Origin: JAGVPT01 sp963827085
GTDB taxonomy: Bacteria > Bacteroidota > Ignavibacteria > UBA10030 > UBA8401
DNA length: 64,000 nt
Direction of reading: 5' to 3'
Assembly: GCA_963827085.1 (NCBI GenBank)
Contig: CAWGZY010000005.1
Location: forward strand, 124,001-188,000
The notes below the pieces were generated by a model. The model searched no databases. It saw only the letters and a list, made by a program, of their open reading frames with translations, and was not told where the DNA came from. The position numbers were made by a program, and so were the translations under genes. Below, piece by piece: positions 8,101 to 16,939 of the stretch. Each line of letters starts with the position of its first letter. Within the stretch, counting starts at the first letter, position 1.

Positions 8101-8767
8101 TGTCAACCCGATAAAAGCGGAAGTGTAATGGTGCAGCAGGTTTAAAAGAATAGTTGAACGATCTCAAATTTTTTGGGGAAATTCTTCGCCACCATCCGTT
8201 CAGCGAATCGCCGGGCAATTCATCGCCGCTGACTCTTCCAGCCTGTTCCCACTTTTTTCCGTCATTCGAACCGCTCACCGTTATCACCCAATGCTTCGGC
8301 GGGAGACTGTCAACCAACACGTTGCCCTCCAGATTCATACTGTCTATCTCAGGAATGACACTATTACCCGCAAGTTCTATTTGAAGCCACGCGTTTGATC
8401 CTTCAATGTTTTTTCTCGTCATTGGATTTCGGTCTAAAACCCATCCTCGCTCGCTTCTTTTGACAACTCCATCGCTGCTGGTTGTAATGACTATCCATGA
8501 GGGAAGCTGCGACTCTTTTATTCCATCGGTTATGAGCTGGGCAGTGCAATTATAATCGTAACTGCTCGATTGGTAGGCAGGCCGGTGCAGCGCAAGGTTG
8601 CGATAGTTCTTCGCATCGATCTTCATTGCAGGAGAGAAATCTGCTTTTACATCTCCCGGATATACGCCCACGCCGCGCGAATATTCCTGCGCTGTGAGTG
8701 TGGGTACGGCAGTGATGGCGAATAAAAAAATCAGACAGGAAGAAGCTAGACGTTTGGATATTGGCAT
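5195..8767 (-). CDS. secreted GH2-family glycosidase with discoidin (F5/8C) modules
   Basis: A 1190-residue exported hydrolase. The signal peptide covers about residues 1-26 (cleavage after LTAQ). Two F5/8-type-C carbohydrate-binding modules follow (about 50-215 and 245-355, the second ending ILSEMEVFG). Then comes a glycoside hydrolase family 2 core: N-terminal jelly roll (about 380-560), Ig-like domain and TIM barrel. The acid/base Glu is in GRNEGNP (about residue 813) and the nucleophile Glu in HSELGMP (about 875). The sequence around NWVGQVGDDAFYEACDRYGI resembles beta-mannosidase and exo-beta-glucosaminidase branches rather than LacZ, but substrate is uncertain. It probably trims oligosaccharides in the periplasm or outside. 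The nearby GH31 enzyme supports a role in glycan use. Confidence 0.9.
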   Translation of the reverse strand: MPISKRLASSCLIFLFAITAVPTLTAQEYSRGVGVYPGDVKADFSPAMKIDAKNYRNLALHRPAYQSSSYDYNCTAQLITDGIKESQLPSWIVITTSSDGVVKRSERGWVLDRNPMTRKNIEGSNAWLQIELAGNSVIPEIDSMNLEGNVLVDSLPPKHWVITVSGSNDGKKWEQAGRVSGDELPGDSLNGWWRRISPKNLRSFNYSFKPAAPLHFRFYRVDINVPNAKNWAVGEFGMFNKGNRAPIGGPYSFTSAWMSAGSQEEWVYVDLGAECTFDRIVLSWIRRAAVGSIQASDDAANWHDISALPENSDKGQTDNIKLDGPAKGRYVRVLMKKPASSDGYILSEMEVFGTGGPVAVAHVQAPSGTNGRVDLAGGAWKIQRESSVKADGETLSKSGFNDSDWIIATVPGTALVSYLNAGALPDPNFADNQLSISDSYFYSDFWYRDEFTAPASSAGQRMFLNFDGINWKAEVYLNGKKLGLIAGAFTRGQFDVSDIVIPGEKNVLAVRIKKNDSPGFIKEQTKFSHDANGGELGADNPTFHATVGWDWIPTIRGRDTGIWSDVYLSTTGAVTIEDPFVSTSLSLPDTSSADVAVELTLRNHTSKEQKGIVRGNFGDVKFEQPVSLDPSETKTVRFNPSTHPSLRLKNPKLWWPNGYGEQNLYDVNLEFRAADGRTSDTKSLKTGVRQMSYSEEGDALKIWVNGRRFIGRGGNWGFSESMLRYRAREYDIAVRYHKEMNFTMIRNWVGQVGDDAFYEACDRYGIMVWQDFWLANPLDGPDPNDNAMFMQNANDFVKRIRNHPSIGLYCGRNEGNPPQPIDSAIRVMLPQLHPGLHYISSSSFGVVSGGGPYRAMPAKFYFEKRATEKLHSELGMPNMVSYESLKQMLPDSTLWPIDRMWGIHDFNLESAQYGYSFIQQITDNFGPTDNVKDWLTLAQWVNYQGYRAMFEAQSKNRMGVLLWMSHPAWPSMVWQTYDYYFEPTAAYFGCKKANEPLHIQWNAATDSIEVVNYSIQDGAGLTATMEIVNLDGTIRMVKKSVIDCPEDYTARCFKVEYPDSLSSVYFIRLILRRGRVELSSNLYWRGMKDDDLKAARALPKVKLETKTKVVKEGNQWHITTELINAAAEPALMVKLKVVRIKSRERILPVIFSDNFVSLMPGEKRTITMELEDADTQGEKPDVAIEGFNIE

Positions 8768-9681
8768 AGGATTGAAATGTTTTTGGCTTTGGATGAAGGG
8801 GTTTCAAGATTTGAATTATTCAGCAAGGAGAATATACAGATTCTTGCTGCATGTGTGCAAGTAGTATTTAATGAGCGGCGACAAGACTTCTTTGATTCTG
8901 ATTGTTCCACGGTTTCATTGGATAGGTCATGGGATCACTCAGGCGCCACAAATTTGTGTGACAACTAAGTATCAATAGTGTCGCAGTAGTGGTGGCAAGT
9001 CCCCTCTGTGCGTAGTTAGCGCGATGGCGAGAGGGGATTTAGGGGTGTGTCTTGTATATGATGCAAGCTTCGTTCATGAAGTCTTCTAAGCGAAAATCAA
9101 TTTGAGCCTTCTGAATAACCCCGAAAGTGCGGCTCGCGCAAAGGGATGGTTCTCCAGACGCAAAGTCGCAAAATGATTCTATATATCCGGTCGAAAACCC
9201 TTTTTCTCTGTGGAGCTCTGTGAATCTCGGTGCCGCTCTGTGTCGCAAAAGAACTGTTTCACAGAGAAACACAGAGGCTGCACAGGGAACCACGGAGAAA
9301 AAACCCAGAGTCGAACTTATCGGTCGCATTTCTAGAAAAGAATCTTCGCGCCTTTTCCCCAAGGGATGGTAGTGACTCAAGTTCAAAGTATCTGTATGTC
9401 AGACATTTGGCGAAGCCATTCCTTCGGAACTTGTCTGACCTATCTGACAGGCATGAATGCCTGTCCCACCCAGAAAATTTGTCAAACTGAGTCATTACTG
9501 AAGGGATGGCTTCGCCAGCGGCTTAGCGCGAGACAATATTCAGATGTTCCAATTTGTAATTACGCGGTCACAATCGCTTGCTTGATTCTCTTCCACTTTT
9601 TTCGGATATTATTTCCCGAATATTTAACCGAGTCAACGTACTTCGCGGTCTCTTTCACCATACCATTTTCCTTCCCACACC
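8768..9681. other. 914 bp intergenic region rich in repeats, no gene
   Basis: No convincing coding region; reading frames here are short and lack family features. It contains low-complexity and palindromic pieces: CCCCTCT/AGAGGGG arms around 9001-9039, a CACAGAG-rich stretch at about 9205-9300, and GACAGGCATGAATGCCTGTC with flanks near 9447-9466. The region separates the divergent GH2 and Gfo/Idh genes and must contain both promoters, but I could not assign them. Confidence 0.6.
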
Positions 9682-10683
9682 ATGAAATCCTCGCCGCGTA
9701 AAATTCGTTACGGCATTCTCGGATTTGGTTTGTTTGCAGAACGTGCCATCGCTCCGGCTATCCGGTCTTCGTCCAATTCGGAATTAGTCGCAATCCAGAA
9801 GCGATCGATGCCGGCAGCGGAAGCAAAGGCAAAAGAGCTAGGAATTCCTCTGGCGTTCGATTCTGTGGAAAGGCTGGTCGCCCATAAAGACATCGATGCG
9901 GTCTACATCGCTTCTGCGAACGCATTTCACTCTCCGTCAACCATTCTTGCTGCGCGGGCAAGAAAACATGTCCTCGTCGAAAAACCGATGGCAATGAATG
10001 CGACTGAAGCGCGAAAAATGATCGCGGCGTGCAGACAACACGGCGTTAAGCTGATGGTCGGACATATGCTGAGGCTCTCACCGTTGGTTCGCCGGATGCG
10101 GGATATCGTTCAATCGGGAATGATCGGCGATATCACGGCTGCACGGGCAGATTTTGTGTACGACGGACGGCTCAGCCACCGTTCCTGGCTGTTCGAGCGA
10201 AAACTTGCCGGAGGCGGTCCGGTGTACGATATCGGCGTTCATGGTCTCGACACGCTCCGTTTCATCCTGAACGACGAGGTCGTGTCCACTAAAAGCGATT
10301 TGAGTCCCCGCCCGACTGCAAAGAAGACGGAAGAAAACGCGAATATCCTTTTGAAGTTTTCCCGCGGAACTCTCGGCTCGATTTACTGCTCCTTCACGGC
10401 TCCGCTGCGAAGAACGTTTATTGAGTTCATCGGAACAAAGGGAATTATTTCGGCGTATGGGTTCACACAAAACAGTACAACAATCTCTCTTCGCATCACC
10501 ATGGGGAAAGAAGGAAAAGAAGAGCCGGCGTCGATAGAGGAAATAGCTGTCCCGAATTTGTATATCGAGCAGATTTCAAAATTTTCGGCGAACATTATCG
10601 ACGATACGGAACCGTTTGCGCCGGGGAGCACCGGGTTGAGGAATCAAATCGTGCTCGACGCTGCGATGAGGGCAAGAAAATAA
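9682..10683 (+). CDS. Gfo/Idh/MocA-family NAD(P)-dependent sugar oxidoreductase
   Basis: A 333-residue cytoplasmic dehydrogenase. The Rossmann fold starts with GILGFGLFAERA (GxGxxA). EKP in HVLVEKPMAMN (about residue 95) supplies the conserved Lys, and the substrate-domain stretch near GGPVYDIGVHGLDTLRF carries the usual Asp-x-x-x-His pair (about 177-181). Members oxidise or reduce sugars, inositols or sugar derivatives; the specific substrate is not readable. It stands between two glycosidase genes in the same direction as the GH31 enzyme, separated from it by a 95 bp palindromic repeat, so a role in processing sugars released by these enzymes is likely but inferred. Confidence 0.9.
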   Translation: MKSSPRKIRYGILGFGLFAERAIAPAIRSSSNSELVAIQKRSMPAAEAKAKELGIPLAFDSVERLVAHKDIDAVYIASANAFHSPSTILAARARKHVLVEKPMAMNATEARKMIAACRQHGVKLMVGHMLRLSPLVRRMRDIVQSGMIGDITAARADFVYDGRLSHRSWLFERKLAGGGPVYDIGVHGLDTLRFILNDEVVSTKSDLSPRPTAKKTEENANILLKFSRGTLGSIYCSFTAPLRRTFIEFIGTKGIISAYGFTQNSTTISLRITMGKEGKEEPASIEEIAVPNLYIEQISKFSANIIDDTEPFAPGSTGLRNQIVLDAAMRARK

Positions 10684-10777
10684 ACCGCCAAGGCGCCATG
10701 AAGAGCTAAGTCTAATTTTTTTAAATGCTCATGATAAAGTTTTCCAATACTCTTTGCGCCTTAGCGTCTTGGCGGTT
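10683..10777. repeat. palindromic repeat, core-only relative of the MITE-like family
   Basis: Begins AACCGCCAAGGCGC and ends GCGCCTTAGCGTCTTGGCGGTT, giving long imperfect inverted arms around an AT-rich centre. The arms resemble the internal arms of the elements at 20302 and 40282 (AACCGCAAAGGACGCTAAG). It fills the gap between two genes and could form a transcript hairpin. Confidence 0.7.
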
Positions 10778-10800
10778 ACCATAATTCGGAGAATTAAACC

Positions 10801-13242
10801 GTGAAATTTTATTCCTTATTTGCAGGGCTACTGTGTATGGCAGTTATAACCGTTAATGCAGGATGGAAAACTATCGGCGATGCCCGGGTTGTGCTGAATT
10901 CCGACCAACAGATTGCCGTTAACTGCGGCGAAGCAGAAGTTCTGATCACGCCCTTAGCAGACGACATGGTGCATATTCAAATCGTTCGCGGCGTCGGATC
11001 AAAGCATATCAACTCGTGGGCTATAGCAAAAGAAAAATGGGATTTGCCGAAGCATGAACTCGAGCAGGACGAGAAAAGTATCACGATCACGCTGAAGGAT
11101 ATGACCGTCAGACTTACGAAATCGCCGTTGAGAATTTCTTTTTTGACACCGCAAGGCGAAGTGATCAACCAAGACGACTCGTCAAAAGGCATGGCATGGG
11201 ACGGGGAGCAGGTTCGCGTGTGGAAGACAATGCCGGAAAATGAATTGTACTACGGCTTTGGTGAGAAGACGGGAATGCTCGAGCGCCGCAATATCGCAAT
11301 GACCGATTGGAATACCGACATTCCTGCGTATACTCCAGGGACTGACCCGGTATATCAATCGATTCCATTCTTCCTCGGGATGAAGAGGGGAAAGTTCTAC
11401 GGAATATTTTTCGACAATACATTCCGATCTTCGTTCGACATGGGCAAAGAATCGGAACGGTACTATTCATTCGGCGCTGACGGAGGGATGATCGATTACT
11501 ATTTTTTCTATGGGCCAAGCCCGAAGAAAGTGATTGAACGCTTCACGGAATTGACCGGACGGATGAACCTTCCGCCGAAGTGGGCTATTGGGTACCAGCA
11601 ATGCCGATGGAGTTATTATCCCGAATCTAAAGTACGCGATATAGCCGGCAATTTCCGCAAGCGGGGAATTCCATGCGATGTCATTTACCTCGACATAGAT
11701 TACATGGACGGCTATCGCTGCTTTACATGGAACAACAAAAATTTTCCGGATCCGAAAAAGATGATCGCAGACCTTGCGGGAGATGGTTTCAAAATCATCA
11801 CGATTATCGACCCGGGAATCAAAGAAGACTCGACATACTCGGTGTTCAAAGAAGGCTTCAAAGGAAAACATTTTGTCCTGAATCCGGACAGCTCGCTGTT
11901 CATCGGTCCGGTGTGGCCGGGCGATTGTGCCTTCCCCGATTTTGCAAATTCGGAGGCGCGTGCATGGTGGGGGACGCTCTATAAAGATCTGGTCGGGATC
12001 GGAGTCAGAGGATTCTGGAACGATATGAACGAGCCGTCGGTCTTCGATGTTCCTTCAAAAACATTTCCGCTGGACGTCCATCATAATGTGGATGGCGCTA
12101 TACGAACGCATGCAGAAATTCACAATGTGTACGGAATGGAGATGGCGCGCGGGACGTACGAGGGATTGCGCCTCCTCAGCCCGAACGAGCGCCCGTTCGT
12201 CCTCACACGGGCCGGATACGCCGGAACGCAGCGGTACGCGGCAGCGTGGACGGGAGATAATGTCAGCAGCTGGGAACATCTCGCGATGGCAATTCCAATG
12301 TGCCTGAATTTCGGATTGTCCGGGCAGCCGTTCGTCGGTCCGGATATCGGCGGATTCATCGGGAGTCCGACCGGTGAGATGTACACACGATGGCTGCAAT
12401 ACGGCGCCTTCCTTCCGCTGTGCCGGTCGCATTCGGTAAAAGGAAGCATCGACAAAGAGCCATGGGTCTACGGCGATGAGTACGAGAAAATCAACAAGAA
12501 GTTCATTGAATTACGGTACCAGTTGCTGCCGTTTCTCTACACGGAGTTCTACAAAGCGTCGGTCTCCGGAATTCCGATCATGCGTCCGCTGATGCTGGAG
12601 TTTCCCGACGATAAGACGACGTACCGGATCGATACGCAGTTTATGGTCGGCGAAAATATTCTCATCTCGCCTGTGCTGGAAGCCGGGGCAAAAACCCGCT
12701 TGATGTATCTGCCGAACGGCGAGTGGTACGATTTCTGGTCACGAGAAAAAATCGCCGGCGGAAAGTGGATCGAAGCCAAAGCTTCGCTCGATGTGCTGCC
12801 GGTTTTCATACGCGCAGGCGCTGTCGTGCCGATGCAGCAGGTTGTCCAATACACGGACCAGGAGCCCGCCGACCCGCTGACGTTTGAAATATTTCCATCT
12901 ACCGAAGCAAAAGGAATGTGTTACGAAGATGACGGCATCAGCTTCGATTATCAAAAAGGAAAATACAGGACAGTCGGCATAAAGGCGGCGGCGCAGGGTT
13001 CAGAATTTACGATCATACGGTCAGCCGCTGAAGGAGAGTTCGTTCCGGCGCAGCGTTCGGTCGTCTTCGCGCTCAACGGCGTCGGCCGGAAACCGGCGTC
13101 GGTCTCGGTTCGAGGGAAGACGGTTCCGGAAGTTCCATCGCTGACCGAAGTGAAGGAAGGTTGGGTTTTCGATTCATCGCTCAAACGACTGAGCGTAAAA
13201 ACGCCGGATTCGCAGGAAAAGATCGATGTTGCTGTGCGTTAG
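10801..13242 (+). CDS. GH31-family alpha-glucosidase, probably exported
   Basis: An 813-residue retaining alpha-glycosidase, likely alpha-glucosidase. It begins with GTG, with an N-terminal hydrophobic segment (about 3-20, ending NAG) that reads as a signal peptide. An N-terminal beta domain (about 30-230) precedes the TIM barrel. The nucleophile Asp is in GFWNDMNEPS (about residue 408) and the acid/base Asp in AAWTGDN (about 485). DGYRCFTWNN and LPLCRSHS are also family landmarks. A C-terminal beta region (about 650-813) completes the usual layout. It would release glucose from alpha-glucosides outside the cytoplasm. The gene is followed directly by a perfect palindrome. Confidence 0.93.
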   Translation: MKFYSLFAGLLCMAVITVNAGWKTIGDARVVLNSDQQIAVNCGEAEVLITPLADDMVHIQIVRGVGSKHINSWAIAKEKWDLPKHELEQDEKSITITLKDMTVRLTKSPLRISFLTPQGEVINQDDSSKGMAWDGEQVRVWKTMPENELYYGFGEKTGMLERRNIAMTDWNTDIPAYTPGTDPVYQSIPFFLGMKRGKFYGIFFDNTFRSSFDMGKESERYYSFGADGGMIDYYFFYGPSPKKVIERFTELTGRMNLPPKWAIGYQQCRWSYYPESKVRDIAGNFRKRGIPCDVIYLDIDYMDGYRCFTWNNKNFPDPKKMIADLAGDGFKIITIIDPGIKEDSTYSVFKEGFKGKHFVLNPDSSLFIGPVWPGDCAFPDFANSEARAWWGTLYKDLVGIGVRGFWNDMNEPSVFDVPSKTFPLDVHHNVDGAIRTHAEIHNVYGMEMARGTYEGLRLLSPNERPFVLTRAGYAGTQRYAAAWTGDNVSSWEHLAMAIPMCLNFGLSGQPFVGPDIGGFIGSPTGEMYTRWLQYGAFLPLCRSHSVKGSIDKEPWVYGDEYEKINKKFIELRYQLLPFLYTEFYKASVSGIPIMRPLMLEFPDDKTTYRIDTQFMVGENILISPVLEAGAKTRLMYLPNGEWYDFWSREKIAGGKWIEAKASLDVLPVFIRAGAVVPMQQVVQYTDQEPADPLTFEIFPSTEAKGMCYEDDGISFDYQKGKYRTVGIKAAAQGSEFTIIRSAAEGEFVPAQRSVVFALNGVGRKPASVSVRGKTVPEVPSLTEVKEGWVFDSSLKRLSVKTPDSQEKIDVAVR

Positions 13243-13243
13243 G

Positions 13244-13278
13244 ATACCTTGTCAAGGTTTGGAACCTTGACAAGGTAT
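13244..13278. repeat. perfect 16 bp inverted repeat after GH31 gene
   Basis: ATACCTTGTCAAGGTT, spacer TGG, AACCTTGACAAGGTAT: a perfect 35 bp hairpin starting two bases after the GH31 stop codon. It lacks a T-tract, so it is more likely a dispersed palindromic repeat than a classic terminator, though it could stabilise the upstream transcript end. Confidence 0.7.
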
Positions 13279-13364
13279 GCAATTCTCCTTTACGATGTTC
13301 AAAAAATTCCGTACATTATAGTCTGAAACGAAACATCGTGTGCAACTAATTAGAAGGATTATAC

Positions 13365-14465
13365 GTGGCTGAAAAGAAAGTGAAAAGAGTTGGAATTCTC
13401 ACCGGAGGCGGCGATTGCCCCGGGCTCAATGCGGTGATCCGCGGTGTCGGCAAGTCCGGCATCAACGACCATGGGTTGACGGTCGTCGGAATTGAAGATG
13501 GTTTTGAAGGGTTTGTGGAAGGAAGAATGCATGAATTGTCACGAAGGGAAATCTCCGGCATTATCGGATTAGGAGGGACGATCCTCGGCACCTCCAACAA
13601 AGGAGACCCTTTTCACTACCCGGCGGAAGGGAACAACGGGATTGAAATTGTCGATGCCTCGGCACGCACGTTGAAGCATTACAAGGGATGGGGTCTTGAT
13701 TGCCTTATTGCCATCGGCGGCGACGGGACGATGCACATCTCGAACAAGCTTGGCGAGTTAGGGATGAACATCATCGGCGTTCCGAAAACTATCGACAACG
13801 ACCTTGAAGCAACAGACCAGACTTTCGGGTTTGATACTGCGCTGTCGATAGCATCGGAAGCGATCGACCGCCTTCACACAACCGGTTCTGCGCATCATCG
13901 CGTTATGGTAATCGAGGTGATGGGAAGGTATGCCGGATGGATCGCCCTGGAAGCGGGTTTGGCGGGAGGGGCGGATATCATTTTGATTCCGGAGATACCT
14001 TTCAAGTGGTCGTCGGTGTTTGAAAAGGTGATCGAGCGGAGTACGCGCGGCAACCGGTTCAGCATCGTCTGCGTTGCGGAGGGGGCCAAAGCTGCGCATG
14101 AAGAGGTTGTCGTGAAAGAGACCGATATTAAACGGACAGACCCTCTTCGCTTCGGCGGTATCGGCGAACACGTTTCGCAAAGGATAACCACTGAGACCGG
14201 ATTGGAGTCCCGTGTTACCGTGCTCGGCCATCTTCAACGCGGCGGAAGTCCGACAGCATACGACAGGATTCTTGCGACGCGTTACGGGACGAAAGCAGTC
14301 GAGCTCGCAGTGCAAGGGAAATTTGCACACATGGTGAGCCTGCGCGGACTTCGCGTTACGTCCGTTCCAATCGCCGAAGCCATTGCACACCAACGTCTCG
14401 TTCCGCAGGACGGGGAAATTGTAAAAGCGGCGCGCGCCGTCGGCATTAATTTTGGGGACGAATAG
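13365..14465 (+). CDS. pfkA: 6-phosphofructokinase (mixed-type PFK subgroup)
   Basis: A 366-residue phosphofructokinase converting fructose 6-phosphate to fructose 1,6-bisphosphate. GTG start preceded by AGAAGGA. Visible motifs: TGGGDCPGLNAVIRG (phosphoryl-donor loop), GGDGT (about residue 123), PKTIDND (catalytic Asp, about 144), and the LGHLQRGGSPTAYDR region. In E. coli numbering the residue at 104 is Gly, as in ATP-using enzymes, while that at 124 is Lys, as in pyrophosphate-using enzymes. This combination defines the mixed subgroup in which donor use cannot be predicted with certainty. It links the local glycosidases to glycolysis. Confidence 0.92.
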   Translation: MAEKKVKRVGILTGGGDCPGLNAVIRGVGKSGINDHGLTVVGIEDGFEGFVEGRMHELSRREISGIIGLGGTILGTSNKGDPFHYPAEGNNGIEIVDASARTLKHYKGWGLDCLIAIGGDGTMHISNKLGELGMNIIGVPKTIDNDLEATDQTFGFDTALSIASEAIDRLHTTGSAHHRVMVIEVMGRYAGWIALEAGLAGGADIILIPEIPFKWSSVFEKVIERSTRGNRFSIVCVAEGAKAAHEEVVVKETDIKRTDPLRFGGIGEHVSQRITTETGLESRVTVLGHLQRGGSPTAYDRILATRYGTKAVELAVQGKFAHMVSLRGLRVTSVPIAEAIAHQRLVPQDGEIVKAARAVGINFGDE

Positions 14466-14471
14466 AATAAT

Positions 14472-14528
14472 AACCGCCAAGGCGCAACGTCGCCAAGAAA
14501 AGATTATTTCCTTTACGTCTTGGCGGTT
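14472..14528. repeat. palindromic repeat (AACCGCCAAGGCG / CGTCTTGGCGGTT)
   Basis: 57 bp imperfect palindrome between pfkA and a small gene, arms nearly identical to those of the element at 10683-10777 but with a shorter centre. It lies 7 bp after the pfkA stop. Confidence 0.7.
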
Positions 14529-14555
14529 GAGTATACTTTTGTGGATTATGAATCC

Positions 14556-14771
14556 ATGACACGCGTTGAACAACATACAATGATCGGCGAGCTAAAGGAT
14601 TACGCGCGCTTCATGAAGGGAAAGGACGCGTCCGACTTTGAAATGTTCGTGAAACGGGATAAAGACGATGAAGACCTCGACGAACTTTCGCAGCGGCGGC
14701 TCGAGTCCCTCTACGAGATGTACAAAGCGATGAGGCCGAAGCCGAAGATGAAAAATCCGTTTGAGAAATAA
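14556..14771 (+). CDS. small acidic/basic conserved-looking protein
   Basis: About 71 residues from the ATG at 14556; an upstream TTG lies inside the palindromic repeat and is unlikely. The protein is highly charged and predicted almost wholly helical: a segment around GELKDYARFMKGKDASDFE, an acidic KDDEDLDEL patch, and a basic end rich in Lys and Pro (RPKPKMKNPFEK). No Cys, no membrane segment, no recognised domain. It follows pfkA in the same direction. The ribosome-binding site is not obvious. It may be a small cytoplasmic protein of unknown role. Confidence 0.55.
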   Translation: MTRVEQHTMIGELKDYARFMKGKDASDFEMFVKRDKDDEDLDELSQRRLESLYEMYKAMRPKPKMKNPFEK

Positions 14772-14880
14772 ATCGGACCCCGCTATTAGCCTCTCCGCTT
14801 GAATGCAAGGAGCCGCAGCATGGATGTCCAAACCGCTAAGAGACAAACCTCGCCACTAGTAATAATCCTGGAGTATTGAC

Positions 14881-15852
14881 ATGAAACTTCGTCCGTTAGG
14901 TAAAACTGGAATCAACGTTTCCGAGATCGGATTCGGCGCATGGGGAATCGGCGGCCAAATGTGGAAGGACTCCGACGATAAGGAGTCGATGGTTGCTTTG
15001 CAGAAGGCTGTCGAACTCGGGGTGAATTTTTTCGACACGGCGCTTGCGTACGGCGAAGGACACAGCGAGCAGCTCGTAGGAAAGCTCTTGCGGAGCGGCG
15101 TTGAAAAGATTTTTGTCGCAACAAAGGTCCCACCGAAAAACCGCCATTGGCCCGCCCGCGCGGGCGTTCCGTTCAACGAAACGTTTCCGAAAAACTATAT
15201 CCTTGAATCGGCGAATCAGAGTTTAAAAAACCTCCGGATGGAATGCATCGACGTTCTGCAGCTTCATGTTTGGATCGATGAGTGGGTTGGGGTGGATGAG
15301 ATTTGGGAGGCCGTTCGGTTATTGAAATCCGAGGGGAAAATAAGAGCCTTCGGAATTTCAATCAACGACCACCAGCCTGCATCGGCGCTCAAAGCGGCTA
15401 AAACCGGAATGGTCGACACATTCCAGGTTATCTATAATATCTTCGACCAATCGCCGGAAGAGGAATTATTCCCATACTGTCAGAAGAATAATATCGGCAT
15501 TATCGCACGCGTCCCATTCGACGAGGGGGGACTCACCGGGCGTGTGAGACCCGATACCGTATTCCCGAAGCGCGACTGGCGCAATGATTATTTTCGGGGG
15601 GATAGAAAGCAGCAAGTCTATGATCGCGTCGAAAAGCTGAAGCCTCTTCTCGGCGCGGAGGCGAAGACACTCGCTGAATTGGCACTCCGGTTCATCCTGT
15701 CTCGTCCGGCAGTATCAACCGTTATTCCCGGCATGCGCAGCATCGCCAATGTCGAAACCAATACCGCAGTTTCCGACGGCAGACCTCTTTCCGAAAAACT
15801 GCTGAAAGAGTTAAAGAAACATAAATGGGTGAGAAATTTTTACGGGGAGTAA
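14881..15852 (+). CDS. aldo/keto reductase
   Basis: A 323-residue NAD(P)H-dependent aldo/keto reductase with an (alpha/beta)8 barrel. The N-terminus MKLRPLGKTGINVSEIGFG is characteristic. The catalytic tetrad is visible: Asp in NFFDTALAYG, Tyr in the same motif, Lys in FVATKVPPK and His in LQLHVWID. NADP-binding-end motifs (SRPAVSTVIPGMRS) lie near residues 277-291. It would reduce sugar-derived or other aldehydes in the cytosol. The start is fixed by the ATG at 14881 following TATTGAC; no other gene shares its direction closely, so it is probably monocistronic. Confidence 0.92.
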   Translation: MKLRPLGKTGINVSEIGFGAWGIGGQMWKDSDDKESMVALQKAVELGVNFFDTALAYGEGHSEQLVGKLLRSGVEKIFVATKVPPKNRHWPARAGVPFNETFPKNYILESANQSLKNLRMECIDVLQLHVWIDEWVGVDEIWEAVRLLKSEGKIRAFGISINDHQPASALKAAKTGMVDTFQVIYNIFDQSPEEELFPYCQKNNIGIIARVPFDEGGLTGRVRPDTVFPKRDWRNDYFRGDRKQQVYDRVEKLKPLLGAEAKTLAELALRFILSRPAVSTVIPGMRSIANVETNTAVSDGRPLSEKLLKELKKHKWVRNFYGE

Positions 15853-15926
15853 AAGGGAATCGATCGGTGCGATGGTAACAGTTGGCACGTTCAGCTACGA
15901 TCTCACGCAAGAAACCAAGCCAGCTT

Positions 15927-16814
15927 CTATTTTATGCCGATCCCTAAAAGCCTGTCGCCAAGGATACCAAATGATTTGGTGATGAAGTAATTCGGATATT
16001 GCAGCCCCCTCTTTGCCATTTTCTCGAAGATCGTGCCTCTCAACGTAATGCTGTCCGGACGCTTGATCCGCTGAATGATGACGCTTCGTTTGTATCCTGC
16101 CATTTTCAACATCGCCCTTAAGGTTTTCGGGGTAAATTCATTAACATGGTACGGGGGCATTAGCATTTTCTTCTTTGTACCAAGTATCCTGTATGCTGTA
16201 ATAGCGCCGCGACCGACAATGCTGTTGAACATGGATGGTACCTCGACTGCGACAACTCCCTCCGGTTTGAGCATTTTATTCGCCTTTTGAAGCATCTCAA
16301 GGGGAGTGATCAAATGCTCCAACACATCTCCCATGAAAACCACATCGCACATTTCGGGTTTGACGTCGTATTCTTCAAACGAACTTTGATGAACATTCAG
16401 GCCGAATTTCTCGGCACACATTTTTGTCCCAAGCGCTGAATATTCGATCCCCTCAACGTCATATCCATGTTTCCGCGCATAGTCTAAGAAATACCCCATG
16501 CCGCATCCGATTTCAAAAAACTTTCCGCTTCCTTTAAATTTCTTTATCCAACCAAGAATTTCCGGAAATTTAACCGAACCCCGAATTGCGGCAGTTTCAT
16601 AATCGGTGGGAGAGTGGGCCCCGAAATCGGCCCCGTCATGCAAAAAATATTCATCGCTGTACATTAACTTCAAGTCTTCTGGGGAAGGCCGTGGATCAAG
16701 GAAAACGAAATCGCAATTCTTGCACTGTTTTGCATTGAATGGTTTTTCCTTGAGCTTGTAATAAATTGGGAAGGATCGGTGGTCAGTGCTGTTGCAGAGG
16801 GGGCATGAAATCAT
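15927..16814 (-). CDS. SAM-dependent methyltransferase with N-terminal zinc ribbon
   Basis: A 295-residue class I methyltransferase of the Methyltransf_23 type. Four cysteines in CPLCN and CKNC (residues 4-7 and 34-37) form a probable zinc ribbon. The SAM-binding motif I is FFEIGCGMGYF (about 98-108), and motif II/III lies near DVVFMGDVLEH. Proteins with this layout often modify sugars or lipids of surface glycans, but they usually sit in polysaccharide clusters, which is not seen here. The C-terminal about 80 residues form the usual lid region. It converges on the aldo/keto reductase gene. Confidence 0.85.
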   Translation of the reverse strand: MISCPLCNSTDHRSFPIYYKLKEKPFNAKQCKNCDFVFLDPRPSPEDLKLMYSDEYFLHDGADFGAHSPTDYETAAIRGSVKFPEILGWIKKFKGSGKFFEIGCGMGYFLDYARKHGYDVEGIEYSALGTKMCAEKFGLNVHQSSFEEYDVKPEMCDVVFMGDVLEHLITPLEMLQKANKMLKPEGVVAVEVPSMFNSIVGRGAITAYRILGTKKKMLMPPYHVNEFTPKTLRAMLKMAGYKRSVIIQRIKRPDSITLRGTIFEKMAKRGLQYPNYFITKSFGILGDRLLGIGIK

Positions 16815-16939
16815 TGAGATGCATAGTTTTTAAGAATGAAATTATTCATTCTGAAGAATAGATGCAACTCAAATTTCTCCAATATGTCCAAATTGCGTTT
16901 CAGGGCTTTTTTTTTACTCAATTTTTATTAAATTACTAC

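Noticed and set aside
9039..9386. 115-codon frame on the - strand upstream of the Gfo/Idh gene
   Set aside because: It lies in low-complexity repeat sequence, has mixed composition and resembles no family.
13758..14576. 272-codon frame antisense to pfkA
   Set aside because: It is a shadow of a clear phosphofructokinase gene, with unusual residue composition and no domain.
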